The notes below the pieces were generated by a model that was not told where the DNA came from, made no database searches, and saw only the letters and a program-made list of their open reading frames with translations. Shown one piece after another: positions 43,709 to 51,370 of a stretch of DNA of 64,000 nucleotides. The position numbers and the translations under genes were made by a program. Positions within the stretch are counted from its first letter, which is position 1, and every line of letters begins with the position of its first letter. Location: NCBI RefSeq assembly GCF_011742165.1, contig NZ_JAAQTO010000023.1:62001-126000 (forward strand). The letters run 5' to 3'. This DNA comes from Billgrantia bachuensis (lineage in GTDB: Bacteria; Pseudomonadota; Gammaproteobacteria; Pseudomonadales; Halomonadaceae).

Positions 43709-46044
43709 GCAAGCGCAGCAAGCATCACGACGACGCCACCCCGGACCTGTTCGCCGATCTCGGTGAGGAACCAGCAGGCATCAGCCAGGCACCCGACAAG
43801 GGCTTACCCGCCGAGCCGGAACCGCCCCAAGCCGCACAGGGCAACGTACAAGCCGCGCTTCACGACACCCAAGCGCTATTCGCCCTGCTCGACCGCTGGG
43901 TGGAGCGCGGCTGGCTGCGCGCGCTGGACCGCGCACTGGCGAGCTTCTTCCAGCGTGAGGTGAGCGACGCCCCTCCCCTGCTGCTGCTCGCCGCCGCACT
44001 CGCCAGCCATCAGCTCGGCCGCGGCCATGTCTGCCTCGACCTCGCCCAGACCCTGGCCGCACCCAACCTGGCGCTCTCGCTGCCGCCGGAAGGCGACGAC
44101 CTCAGCGACCCGCCGCCGCTGCCCAGCGAGCTGCTGACCGGGCTCGAATTCGCCACCTGGCGTGACGCCCTGCATCACCCCGCCCTGGTGGCGGACGGTA
44201 GTGGCCCAGGAAATACCCCGCTGGTACGCAGCGAGCGCGACGGCAACGTGCGGCTCTACCTGCGCCGCTACTGGCAGTATGAGCAGAACATTCGCGGCTT
44301 GATCGGTTCCCGGCTCGAGGCTCCTGCTCAGGCAGAAACCGCCGATACCGCCACCCTGGCCCGGGCGCTGGCCGCGCTCTTTCCCCAAAGCCATGAGCTC
44401 GACTGGCAGCAGGCCGCCTGCGCGCTGGCCAGCCGCTCGCGCTTCGCAGTGATCACCGGCGGCCCCGGTACCGGCAAGACCACCACCGTGGTCAAGCTGC
44501 TCGCCCTGCTCCAGGCGCTGGCCCTGGGCGAGCCAGGGCCAGCAGGCGCCCCGCGCCCGCTGCGCATACGCCTGGCCGCACCCACCGGCAAGGCCGCCGC
44601 GCGACTCAACGAATCCATCGCCAAGCAGGTGCAGAATCTCTCACTGGTGGAACTGGCCGCCGCCGTGGGCCAACAGGGTGTGGATATCTCAACTCTGCGC
44701 GACAGTATCCCTACCGAGGTCACGACACTGCATCGCCTGCTGGGCTCGCGACCGGATACTCGCCATTTCCGCCACCACGCCGGCAACCCGCTGGCGCTGG
44801 ACGCCTTGGTGATCGACGAAGCCTCGATGGTGGATATCGAGATGATGGCCGCCGTTCTCACCGCCCTGCCGCCCAAAGCCCGGCTGATCCTGCTCGGCGA
44901 CAAGGACCAGCTCGCCTCGGTGGAAGCCGGCGCCGTGCTCGGCGACCTGTGCCAGCGCGCCGAAGGCGGCCACTACACCCCGGCCACCTGCGACTGGTTG
45001 GAACGGGTGATCGGCACGCCGATTCCCGAACGCTACAAGGACGAAGGCGGCCAGTCGCTGGATCAGGCCATCGCCATGCTGCGGTTAAGCCACCGCTTCG
45101 ATGCGAAAAGCGGCATCGGCCAACTCGCCGAAGCGGTCAACCGCCCGCTCGGGCCAGAGCACGGAGCTCATTCGAAGAGCCAGGAGAAGAAACGCGCGGT
45201 ACGCGAGATCTTCCAGCAGGGCTATACCGACATCGCCCGCCTCGCCCTGGCGGATGCCGACGACCCGGCGCTGGATCGCCTGGTGGTCAACGGCTACCCG
45301 GCCGCTTTCACCAACAGCGGCGAAGGCCGCCACGACCGCCGCGGCGAGCCCATTACGCCACCGGTCGGCTACGGCCACTATCTGGAAGTGATGAAATCAG
45401 CACGCCCCGCGCAGCCCTTCTTCGGCGAAGGCGAAGCACGCCAGCCCTATGACGACTGGGCCCGCCAGGTGCTCGCCGCCCACGGCCACTTCCAGTTGCT
45501 GTGCGCACTCAGGAAAGGCCCCTGGGGCATACAAGGCTTGAACCCGCGCATCGGCCGCGCGCTGCGCCGCGCCGGCTGGCTCAAGGCCAGCGACCTGGAG
45601 CTGGAACAGGGCTGGTTCGAAGGCCGCCCGGTGCTCGTCACCCGCAACGACTATGGCCTGGGGCTGATGAACGGCGATATCGGCATCACCCTCGCCGTGC
45701 CCGAGGCCCGCAATGCTACCGAATCGCCCGGCCGCACCCTGCTGCGCGTCGCCTTCCCGGCCAGCGACGGCAGCGGCGCCATCAAGTGGGTGCTGCCCAG
45801 CCGCCTGCAGGCGGTGGAAACCGTCTTCGCCATGACGGTGCACAAATCCCAAGGTTCGGAATTCACCCACACCGCCCTGCTGCTCCCCGACGCCCCCAAC
45901 CCCATCCTCACCCGGGAACTGGTCTACACCGGGATCACCCGCGCGCGGGACTGGCTGACGCTGGTGGAGACGGGCCGTGGGATGCTGGATGAGGCGGTGA
46001 CGAGGGAGGTGGTCAGGGTGAGTGGGTTGGGGAGGTTGCAATAA
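43705..46044 (+). CDS. recD: Exodeoxyribonuclease V subunit alpha (helicase)
   Basis: RecD is the 5'-3' SF1B helicase of RecBCD. The protein is 779 residues, longer than E. coli RecD (608), with an extended N-terminus and an insertion around residues 480-600. Motifs: Walker A ITGGPGTGKTTTVVKLL (about 250-266), Walker B VIDEASMVD, and the late TVHKSQGSEFTHT and YTGITRARD motifs. The 4-nt overlap with recB indicates translational coupling. A partial second copy of its 3' end lies at 47059-47116. Confidence 0.96.
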   Translation: MSKRSKHHDDATPDLFADLGEEPAGISQAPDKGLPAEPEPPQAAQGNVQAALHDTQALFALLDRWVERGWLRALDRALASFFQREVSDAPPLLLLAAALASHQLGRGHVCLDLAQTLAAPNLALSLPPEGDDLSDPPPLPSELLTGLEFATWRDALHHPALVADGSGPGNTPLVRSERDGNVRLYLRRYWQYEQNIRGLIGSRLEAPAQAETADTATLARALAALFPQSHELDWQQAACALASRSRFAVITGGPGTGKTTTVVKLLALLQALALGEPGPAGAPRPLRIRLAAPTGKAAARLNESIAKQVQNLSLVELAAAVGQQGVDISTLRDSIPTEVTTLHRLLGSRPDTRHFRHHAGNPLALDALVIDEASMVDIEMMAAVLTALPPKARLILLGDKDQLASVEAGAVLGDLCQRAEGGHYTPATCDWLERVIGTPIPERYKDEGGQSLDQAIAMLRLSHRFDAKSGIGQLAEAVNRPLGPEHGAHSKSQEKKRAVREIFQQGYTDIARLALADADDPALDRLVVNGYPAAFTNSGEGRHDRRGEPITPPVGYGHYLEVMKSARPAQPFFGEGEARQPYDDWARQVLAAHGHFQLLCALRKGPWGIQGLNPRIGRALRRAGWLKASDLELEQGWFEGRPVLVTRNDYGLGLMNGDIGITLAVPEARNATESPGRTLLRVAFPASDGSGAIKWVLPSRLQAVETVFAMTVHKSQGSEFTHTALLLPDAPNPILTRELVYTGITRARDWLTLVETGRGMLDEAVTREVVRVSGLGRLQ

Positions 46045-46054
46045 CGCAGCCACA

Positions 46055-46190
46055 CTAGGCTCTGTCCGAAAACTGGCTACGCTCGGTCATACGGCGTCAA
46101 AAATCGGCTCAAGGTACCCCATAAACTCGCCCTTTCGCCGATTTTTGCCTTGTCTGGCCTTCGCTCGCCGACTTTTCAGACAGAGCCTAG
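46055..46190. repeat. 136-bp inverted-repeat (MITE- or REP-like) element
   Basis: The element is bounded by perfect 12-bp terminal inverted repeats, CTAGGCTCTGTC (46055-46066) and GACAGAGCCTAG (46179-46190), with an inner inverted repeat AAAAATCGGC/GCCGATTTTT. There is no coding capacity. It lies 11 nt after the recD stop. CTAG at both ends may be part of the repeat or a target duplication. It resembles small non-autonomous mobile or intergenic palindromic elements. Confidence 0.7.
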
Positions 46191-46231
46191 GAAAGATGTC
46201 GCGTGTCGTTATCAAAGCAAGGGAGTTGCAA

Positions 46232-46987
46232 ATGAAGCACTACCGAAAAATCAAACATGTGAAACGCCACGGCCTTTCCCTGATGGCTCGGCTCGGCCGC
46301 TACGAGTTGGCAGTGCTGCTGTGTGTCTCGGTCCTTTCCGGCGGGATCTGGGGGTTCATCGAGCTGGCCGATGCTGTCATCGAGGGAGAAACCCAGAGCA
46401 TCGACGAGACCCTGCTGCTTTCCCTGCGCAATCCTGCCGATCATACCGATCCGATCGGCCCGGGCTGGGTCGAGGAAATGGGGCGAGACTTTACCGCGCT
46501 CGGTGGTGTCGGCGTGCTGGTCGTAATCACCCTGGGCGCCCTGGGCTATTTGCTACTCGCCCGGCACTATCGTGCGGCGCTCTTTGCCTCGGTCGCGGTG
46601 CCCGGCGGCATGCTGCTCAGCACGCTGATGAAGATGGGCTTCGATCGTCCTCGACCCGACCTCGTGCCGCATGAAGCCATGGTCTACACCGCGAGCTTCC
46701 CCAGCGGCCATTCGATGATGTCTGCCGTCACCTACCTCACCCTGGCCGCCCTGCTCATTCGAGTACAGCCGGCGCTGAGGCTGAAGGCCTACCTGCTCAT
46801 ACTGGCGATACTGCTCACCCTGCTGGTGGGAATGAGCCGTGTCTACCTCGGCGTGCACTGGCCGACGGATGTACTCGCCGGCTGGACCGCCGGAGCGGCC
46901 TGGGCCGCGCTGTGCTGGCTGGTGATGCGCTGGTTGCAGCGGCGCGGGCAGGTAGAGACAGAGGAGAGCAGCTCGGGCACCGAGTAG
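46232..46987 (+). CDS. PAP2-family phosphatase (membrane lipid phosphatase)
   Basis: A 251-residue membrane protein with about six helices and the three PAP2 phosphatase motifs: KMGFDRPRP, SFPSGHSMM and SRVYLGVHWPTD, whose His residues form the phosphohistidine mechanism. It probably dephosphorylates phosphatidate, undecaprenyl pyrophosphate or a similar lipid. ATG at 46232 has GGGAG 6 nt upstream; the open frame extends upstream through the inverted-repeat element, which is not coding. It sits between recD and a remnant of another recD 3' end, suggesting insertion. Confidence 0.92.
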   Translation: MKHYRKIKHVKRHGLSLMARLGRYELAVLLCVSVLSGGIWGFIELADAVIEGETQSIDETLLLSLRNPADHTDPIGPGWVEEMGRDFTALGGVGVLVVITLGALGYLLLARHYRAALFASVAVPGGMLLSTLMKMGFDRPRPDLVPHEAMVYTASFPSGHSMMSAVTYLTLAALLIRVQPALRLKAYLLILAILLTLLVGMSRVYLGVHWPTDVLAGWTAGAAWAALCWLVMRWLQRRGQVETEESSSGTE

Positions 46988-47058
46988 GTGACCAAGCGAT
47001 GGCAGTCGCAGCATCAAGTGGGCTGCGGCTTCCAACGCAGTAACCCAAGCCTCATGAG

Positions 47059-47116
47059 GGAGGTGGAGGTGCTGGATGAGGCGGTGATCAAGGTGAGTGG
47101 GTTAAGGAGATTATTG
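47059..47116 (+). pseudogene. Remnant of a second recD 3' end
   Basis: GTGCTGGATGAGGCGGTGA and GTGAGTGGGTTAAGGAGATT repeat the last about 20 codons of recD (45981-46041), with a 12-nt gap and several substitutions. Translation would give VLDEAVIKVSGLRRL against MLDEAV...VRVSGLGRL in recD. There is no upstream recD sequence here. A terminator-like hairpin follows directly. Confidence 0.75.
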
Positions 47117-47117
47117 A

Positions 47118-47153
47118 AAAGCCGACCTCACCACTGCTGGTGATGTCGGCTTT
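47118..47153 (+). terminator. Hairpin terminator, probably of the old recD operon
   Basis: AAAGCCGAC-C-TCACCA pairs with TGGTGA-T-GTCGGCTTT around a CTGC loop. It lies right after the recD-like scrap, where a native recD terminator would be expected. Confidence 0.65.
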
Positions 47154-47185
47154 CGGCCAGAAGCGGTCATTGAGATTTCCCTGAC

Positions 47186-47233
47186 GTATAACGTCGCATT
47201 CAGCGGCTTGTCCGCTGGAATGTTTTGTTACGC
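47186..47233 (-). other. attC-like integron recombination site (short)
   Basis: Read on the minus strand, a GCGTAAC core (47233-47227), which includes the TAA stop of the upstream gene, and a GTTATAC core (47192-47186) flank an imperfect hairpin. On the plus strand GCATTCAGCGG pairs with CCGCTGGAATG with one unpaired G, the extrahelical-base feature of attC sites. At 48 bp it is shorter than usual and GTTATAC departs from GTTRRRY at one position, so it may be decayed. Confidence 0.6.
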
Positions 47234-48058
47234 ACTTTCTATCCGCTTGACTACCTGGTTCATCGTGTAGTGAACGAATTGCGATCCAAGTTCCGTCAGC
47301 TGGTAAGGTTTCGTGTTTTCGAAGGCTGATTCCATTGTAGAGCTGTAACTCTTTCGGCTTCTGCCCTTCGTGCTCTGTTTCATGAATTGTCCATCGTAGG
47401 TTGTTTGCCGAAACTGCCTTATTACCCTGCCTGTACTTAGATCATGAATCAGCAAACGATACAGATCAGCCTCAGCGCTATCGTCACGGGGGACTTTTTC
47501 ACTCACAGACTGCCAAATTCCCAACCGGGTAATTCCAGGGTTCTGGTAGATTGCACGGATTACTCTGAAGTGCGTTTCGTGATATTTATCAAGCCAATCG
47601 TTAAATAGTCGTATCAGATCATCAGGGCACAGGTGAGACGCTGCTGCATTAGAAATAAGGTTTACGACATAGGCTCGTTTTTCCTGAGTTTCTGCCTCAT
47701 CCCAAGAACGGAACGCTCTTCTCACAAGTGCCAGATACTCCTCTGATTGGATTCGTTCTTCGTAGTCATCATGAACCGACTCTAATCTTCCCGCAACCTC
47801 GTCCAAGGACACCATCAAGTCGCCAACCTTTTGTTTATGGACTTTCAGCCACTCTTCGTATAGTTCGTTAACTTTTCCTTGCTCCATCTCGCCGTGAATG
47901 CTCGCACCAGAGGAAAGGATTGTGCCGACCCAGGGAATAGCACTCATCGCGTTAGCTACGACTCGAGCATACTTTTTCCACTTCCCCTTATCCTTCAATA
48001 GCGCGAGGTCGTACGCGATAAATTCTTCTGATCTGACCTCCAGATCCTTATTGCTCAT
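47228..48058 (-). CDS. Uncharacterised protein in integron-like cassette; possible membrane-active effector
   Basis: A 276-residue protein that I cannot assign to a family. Visible parts: a short hydrophobic Gly/Ala/Ser segment (about 34-52, AMSAIPWVGTILSSGAS), a long charged helical or coiled-coil region (about 55-125), and a C-terminal region (about 165-270) with winged-helix-like features ending in a YQLTELGSQFV strand/helix. GAGG precedes the ATG. It is AT-richer than the flanking genes, has an attC-like site at its stop codon and another just upstream, and so forms one cassette. A stress or phage-defence role is a guess from context. Confidence 0.75.
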   Translation of the reverse strand: MSNKDLEVRSEEFIAYDLALLKDKGKWKKYARVVANAMSAIPWVGTILSSGASIHGEMEQGKVNELYEEWLKVHKQKVGDLMVSLDEVAGRLESVHDDYEERIQSEEYLALVRRAFRSWDEAETQEKRAYVVNLISNAAASHLCPDDLIRLFNDWLDKYHETHFRVIRAIYQNPGITRLGIWQSVSEKVPRDDSAEADLYRLLIHDLSTGRVIRQFRQTTYDGQFMKQSTKGRSRKSYSSTMESAFENTKPYQLTELGSQFVHYTMNQVVKRIESA

Positions 48059-48080
48059 TAAATCACCTCATAATTTAGTG

Positions 48081-48157
48081 CGTAACGCTGGCATGAGTCG
48101 CAAGGCCGGAGCGGCGCAGCCGCGGAGGACTTGTCGGCTCGATGCCCTAGTTAGGCC
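48081..48157 (-). other. attC integron recombination site
   Basis: On the minus strand the site reads GCCTAAC (48157-48151, a perfect R'' box RYYYAAC) to GTTACGC (48087-48081, one mismatch to GTTRRRY), 77 bp. The arms GGCAT-GAG-CG-CAAG and CTTG-CG-G-CTC-G-ATGCC pair with extrahelical bases on one arm, and a CGGC/GCCG inner stem follows. This is the hallmark folded structure recognised by integron integrases. It lies 61 nt after the stop of the 48218-49453 gene. Confidence 0.82.
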
Positions 48158-48217
48158 AGTCCGACGAGCGGCGCGCAGGACTAGCACGATGCCACGCCAT
48201 CCTCCCCCGCCCTGCCA

Positions 48218-49453
48218 CTAATCTTCAACATTCTTAAACTTCATCGCCCTATCAATGAGTCGCCTCTGCCGGCGGAGAACAGCTCCATCAGCGGGCATAT
48301 CCAAAAAGCTGTTCGCCTCATCAAGAGAGGCAAAGTCGCTAACCCGATGAAAATGGAAAAGAACGAGCTGACGCAAATAAAATTGCATTTGGTAACAAAA
48401 TGTCTTCGCCTTCTCGCTTTGATCTCCCGAATGTATGCTTCGATTGCGGAACTCCCGAAGATGCTCAAGAATCTGTCGATGATAATCATCCTCTGCAAAG
48501 AGAAAAGAGCAGCGCTTTACGATATTGTCGTAACGCGCTTCTCCTGGAGAGGCTAGACTCTCGAGGGCTCCCCACAATCTTATGGCCGCAGAGTTGTGAT
48601 CTTTTTCATCAAGAGCTCGAACATAGCGCAATAGAGCTTCTTCGATCGCGCCCCGATAACTAGAAGAAGTCAGCCTACCCATGCTCCAGCTGAAGTTTTT
48701 TCTCAGGACTTCCGGAGCCTTGTGCCTGTACGGCTTTCCTTGAACGAAGTTCGGTTCGAACCAGAAAATCTCTGTTGCTGGCCCTCCGGTATCGGAGTGC
48801 AGCGTATGAACTTGCCCAGTCCTTATCTTATTTATAGGAGCATATTTATCACCCATAAGCTCCATGCTTGAGTTAGAAAATAGCGAGAGCAAGGCTCGGA
48901 TGACATCCAGCCCATTCAGAGCCTTGGATGCAGCACCGTGGACGGATTTTGCCTTAGTGGAAACAATTAACTTGGTATAGCCTTTGTGCTCTAGCGAAAA
49001 CCCCTTGCTGCCAAACTTGATAGCTTCCCTTCTCGAGCCGTACTTCTTCGGGTACTTGTCACCGACCACGCGTACCTGCACGGCCCGGTAGGACAGGCGA
49101 CGAAATGGGAGACTGTCATCCATTGACAGCGACGTAAGGAGGTGGTAGCGCCTTTCACTCGTCGCCAACTCGTCATTCGCAGCATCATTCAAGCAGCGGA
49201 TAACGCTTTCTTTCGTAAGAACTCCTGCTTTGGCAGCGCGCCCTAGCCCCTTAGATACCAAGGCGTCTACATCGAGCTCTGATGAAATAACCGTAGGAAT
49301 ATCCAGTAGAGAGAATATTGAAGCGAAGTTCTCATGATAGTCAAACGCTGAGTAAGACACCCGTCCATCTGCGGAAACCGACTTCGCACTCTCGATTTTG
49401 TCTAAGATTGCCTGAGGATTCAATCCACTGCGGGCTTTCCATTTTATTGGCAT
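48218..49453 (-). CDS. HEPN-domain protein in integron-like cassette, possible ribonuclease effector
   Basis: A 411-residue protein. The C-terminal third (about 285-385) resembles Apea-like HEPN domains: AIRLWGALESL helix, then EFRNRSIHSG containing an R-x4-H motif (Arg-Asn-Arg-Ser-Ile-His), the catalytic signature of HEPN ribonucleases. The N-terminal about 280 residues are not recognised. GGGGAAAGA precedes the ATG. Base composition is markedly AT-richer than the neighbours, indicating transfer. With the attC site 3' of it, it forms a typical cassette. HEPN proteins often act in toxin-antitoxin or anti-phage systems; no separate antitoxin is obvious. Confidence 0.82.
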   Translation of the reverse strand: MPIKWKARSGLNPQAILDKIESAKSVSADGRVSYSAFDYHENFASIFSLLDIPTVISSELDVDALVSKGLGRAAKAGVLTKESVIRCLNDAANDELATSERRYHLLTSLSMDDSLPFRRLSYRAVQVRVVGDKYPKKYGSRREAIKFGSKGFSLEHKGYTKLIVSTKAKSVHGAASKALNGLDVIRALLSLFSNSSMELMGDKYAPINKIRTGQVHTLHSDTGGPATEIFWFEPNFVQGKPYRHKAPEVLRKNFSWSMGRLTSSSYRGAIEEALLRYVRALDEKDHNSAAIRLWGALESLASPGEARYDNIVKRCSFLFAEDDYHRQILEHLREFRNRSIHSGDQSEKAKTFCYQMQFYLRQLVLFHFHRVSDFASLDEANSFLDMPADGAVLRRQRRLIDRAMKFKNVED

Positions 49454-49911
49454 TCTTTCCCCATAATGTGATCACAGGTGACAGATCCCATACTTGATAT
49501 TCCACTTGAACGCACACGCGCGTTCAATAATGTTATGCTTCGCGCTCGCCAACCGCCCATCTTATTGAAAACCGGAGAAATTAAGTATGGCTTGAACAGC
49601 ATAAAACCGATCATCATGCATGCCACATACTCCCGATGAACGTGCCTGCTGCCCTTGCCGGCATGGCCGCTTTGGGTCGATACCGGCCAGCTTGGCAGGT
49701 AGCCGTACACGCGGAGTTAATGGCGTCGGATAACCTGCTCTCGACGGTCAAGTGGCTGAAGCGTCATATGTGTTTCGGTGGCTTCCCTAACCATGTGGGC
49801 TGTCCATGTGCGTACGGATGTGTCGTTATGTGTCTTTGCGTTTCAGCCTAGCACTGAAGCATGTGTTATCCCATGACGGATATCAACGCAGTCCTACGAA
49901 AGGTGAAGCAC
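49454..49911. other. Non-coding accessory stretch with an attC-half-like hairpin
   Basis: No convincing gene lies here. A perfect 8-bp stem TTGAACGC/GCGTTCAA (49507-49514, 49521-49528) is followed by TAATGTTATGC. On the minus strand this reads GCATAAC plus a hairpin, resembling one half of an attC site whose other core box is missing. Composition shifts from AT-rich near 49.5 kb to mixed by 49.9 kb. The rest shows nothing I can name. Confidence 0.4.
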
Positions 49912-50156
49912 TCACCCCATGGAACCGAGCCTCACCCACTCTCGCCCTGAGAAAGGAAAGTACGCCTCCGTGCCGAAGTGATTACCCGCCTCGACCTTGG
50001 TGGGCAGGGTGTAGCCGTCGAAATTACGGAAGTCGTCGAGATAGCCACCGATGGGCAGGAGTCGCCATTCCTTTTCGGTGTTGGCGTTGCTCGCTTGAGC
50101 TGCACCCAGCGCGGGCGGCCATCTTCGGGCACGGTGCCGTGTGGTTTATCGCTCAT
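49912..50156 (-). pseudogene. Remnant of a DUF6544-like protein C-terminus
   Basis: A short open stretch starts MSDKPHGTVPEDGRPRWVQL at 50156, then a frame change continues with EWRLLPIGGYLDDFRNFDGY, LPTKVEAGNHFGTEAYFPF and a stop near 49912. The second part resembles the conserved C-terminal segment of DUF6544-type proteins (a 'PTR/K-E' and '-YFPF-' pattern). The frameshift and missing N-terminal two-thirds mark it as a relic. It occupies the lower part of the Xre promoter region. Confidence 0.45.
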
Positions 50157-50159
50157 GCC

Positions 50160-50208
50160 TTGTTGCATTCCGCCATTTGGTCGATAATTACGCATATCCG
50201 CCATTTGG
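50160..50208 (+). promoter_or_regulatory. Promoter and operator direct repeats of the Xre-RES module
   Basis: TTGTTG (50160-50165) and GATAAT (50183-50188) are spaced 17 bp, a plausible sigma-70 promoter. Two identical 12-bp repeats TCCGCCATTTGG lie at 50169-50180 (in the spacer) and 50197-50208 (just downstream). Their position is ideal for autorepression by the Xre antitoxin, alone or with the toxin. Confidence 0.7.
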
Positions 50209-50223
50209 CGAATGGAGGTCGTT

Positions 50224-50625
50224 ATGGCCCTGTCCCAACTAACCGTCGAAAAGCGCCAACACATGAGCGCGGCAGCGATGCGTACGTACCCCAGCATCGC
50301 CAACGACTGGGGGCTGAAGGAGCAGGAAGCCGCCTTGCTGCTTGGCGTGCCTGAGTCGACCTATCGGCGCTGGCGCAAGCAGCCCACGGCGGCCCGTCTC
50401 GACGTCAATCAGCTTGAGCGTATGTCGCTGATCCTGGGGATCTACAAGGCCTTGCAGATCCTGCTGCCGCGGGCCGATGCCGCGGACTCCTGGCTGCGCC
50501 GGCCTAATCGCAACCCCCTGTTCGCCGGTCAGTCACCTCTGGATCGGCTGCGCAGCGGCCTGGTGCAGGATCTCTATGTGGTCCGCCAGCACCTCGATGC
50601 GGCCCGAGGTGGGGGCCATGCGTGA
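50224..50625 (+). CDS. Xre/MbcA/ParS-family antitoxin
   Basis: The 133-residue antitoxin has an N-terminal Xre-type helix-turn-helix (about residues 30-70, EAALLLGVPESTYRRWRK) and a C-terminal ParS/MbcA toxin-binding domain (about 75-130, ending around PLDRLRSGLVQDLYVVRQHL). It neutralises the RES toxin encoded next and represses the operon. GGAGG sits 5 nt before the ATG. The stop overlaps the GTG start of the toxin gene. Confidence 0.93.
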   Translation: MALSQLTVEKRQHMSAAAMRTYPSIANDWGLKEQEAALLLGVPESTYRRWRKQPTAARLDVNQLERMSLILGIYKALQILLPRADAADSWLRRPNRNPLFAGQSPLDRLRSGLVQDLYVVRQHLDAARGGGHA

Positions 50626-51302
50626 CGTTTCCACTGTCCTCTGTTTGCTGGCGCCCCTGCTACCGCATCATTCCTTCGCGTTTCCCGCCTATTGACCTGT
50701 TCGAGCGTGTTGCGGCAGCTGACGATTGGGAGCTGCTCCAGGAACTCGAGGGAGAGACCTCGGCGCGCCTACGCGAACAGGCCGGAGCGATTCATCTGGT
50801 ACGCGATGAAGACCGACGATACGGCCCAGGGTGGACGCCGGTGATGGCAGCGTTCTGTCACTTCAGCGAACACGGTTCCCGGTTCACCGATGGTACCTTT
50901 GGCGCCTATTACTGTGCCTTGACCGAGGCCACGGCCATCGCGGAAAGCCGCTATCGCGCCGAGCGCTTCATGCAGGAATCCAACGAGCCGCCCATGCAGC
51001 TCCAGCAGCGGGTCTACCTGGCAGACCTAGAGGGCGAACTCATCGACTTGCGCGGCAACCCTCCTGAAGCCGCTCCTCTGCTGAATCCGGATGACTGGAA
51101 CGCTGGCCAGGCGTTTGGCCGCAAGGCCTGGGAGTCCCACGCTGATGGGATTGTCTACCCAAGCGTGCGTGATCCGGACGGTGAGTGTGCTGCGGTGCTT
51201 CGGCCGCCAGTATTGTCGGCCACCTGGCAGGGCAGGCACCTTGGCTATGAGTGGGACGGTGAGCGAATTCGCCATATCCTCGAGCTGCGATTGGTGGAGT
51301 AA
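50622..51302 (+). CDS. RES-domain toxin (NAD+-degrading)
   Basis: RES toxins of Xre-RES modules deplete cellular NAD+ and arrest growth. The 226-residue protein has the RES-domain layout: an Arg-containing CYRIIPSRFPP opening, GSRFTDGTFGAYYCALTEATAIAE with the Glu, and a later region with the conserved Ser near DGIVYPSVRD. The GTG start at 50622 overlaps the antitoxin stop (GTGA), so the two are translationally coupled. About 226 residues is at the longer end for the family. Confidence 0.93.
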   Translation: MTFPLSSVCWRPCYRIIPSRFPPIDLFERVAAADDWELLQELEGETSARLREQAGAIHLVRDEDRRYGPGWTPVMAAFCHFSEHGSRFTDGTFGAYYCALTEATAIAESRYRAERFMQESNEPPMQLQQRVYLADLEGELIDLRGNPPEAAPLLNPDDWNAGQAFGRKAWESHADGIVYPSVRDPDGECAAVLRPPVLSATWQGRHLGYEWDGERIRHILELRLVE

Positions 51303-51370
51303 AACCCACGTACGCTATCCGATGTCCCTGCGCTTCACCCTATTGCCCTTCTTAAACGAGGCGTTGGCCT

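Noticed and set aside
46022..46231. N-terminal extension of the PAP2 phosphatase into the inverted-repeat element
   Set aside because: The extension begins inside recD and crosses a non-coding palindromic element; a good SD precedes the ATG at 46232.
49636..49851. 71-codon plus-strand open frame as a gene
   Set aside because: No ribosome-binding site, no recognisable domain and an odd Cys-rich tail; likely random open frame in an accessory gap.
50105..50170. Another flavin-reductase upstream copy (shared CCTTGTTGCATTC with 32722-32734)
   Set aside because: Only about 13 bp match and the downstream codons differ, so chance or a short shared leader cannot be excluded.
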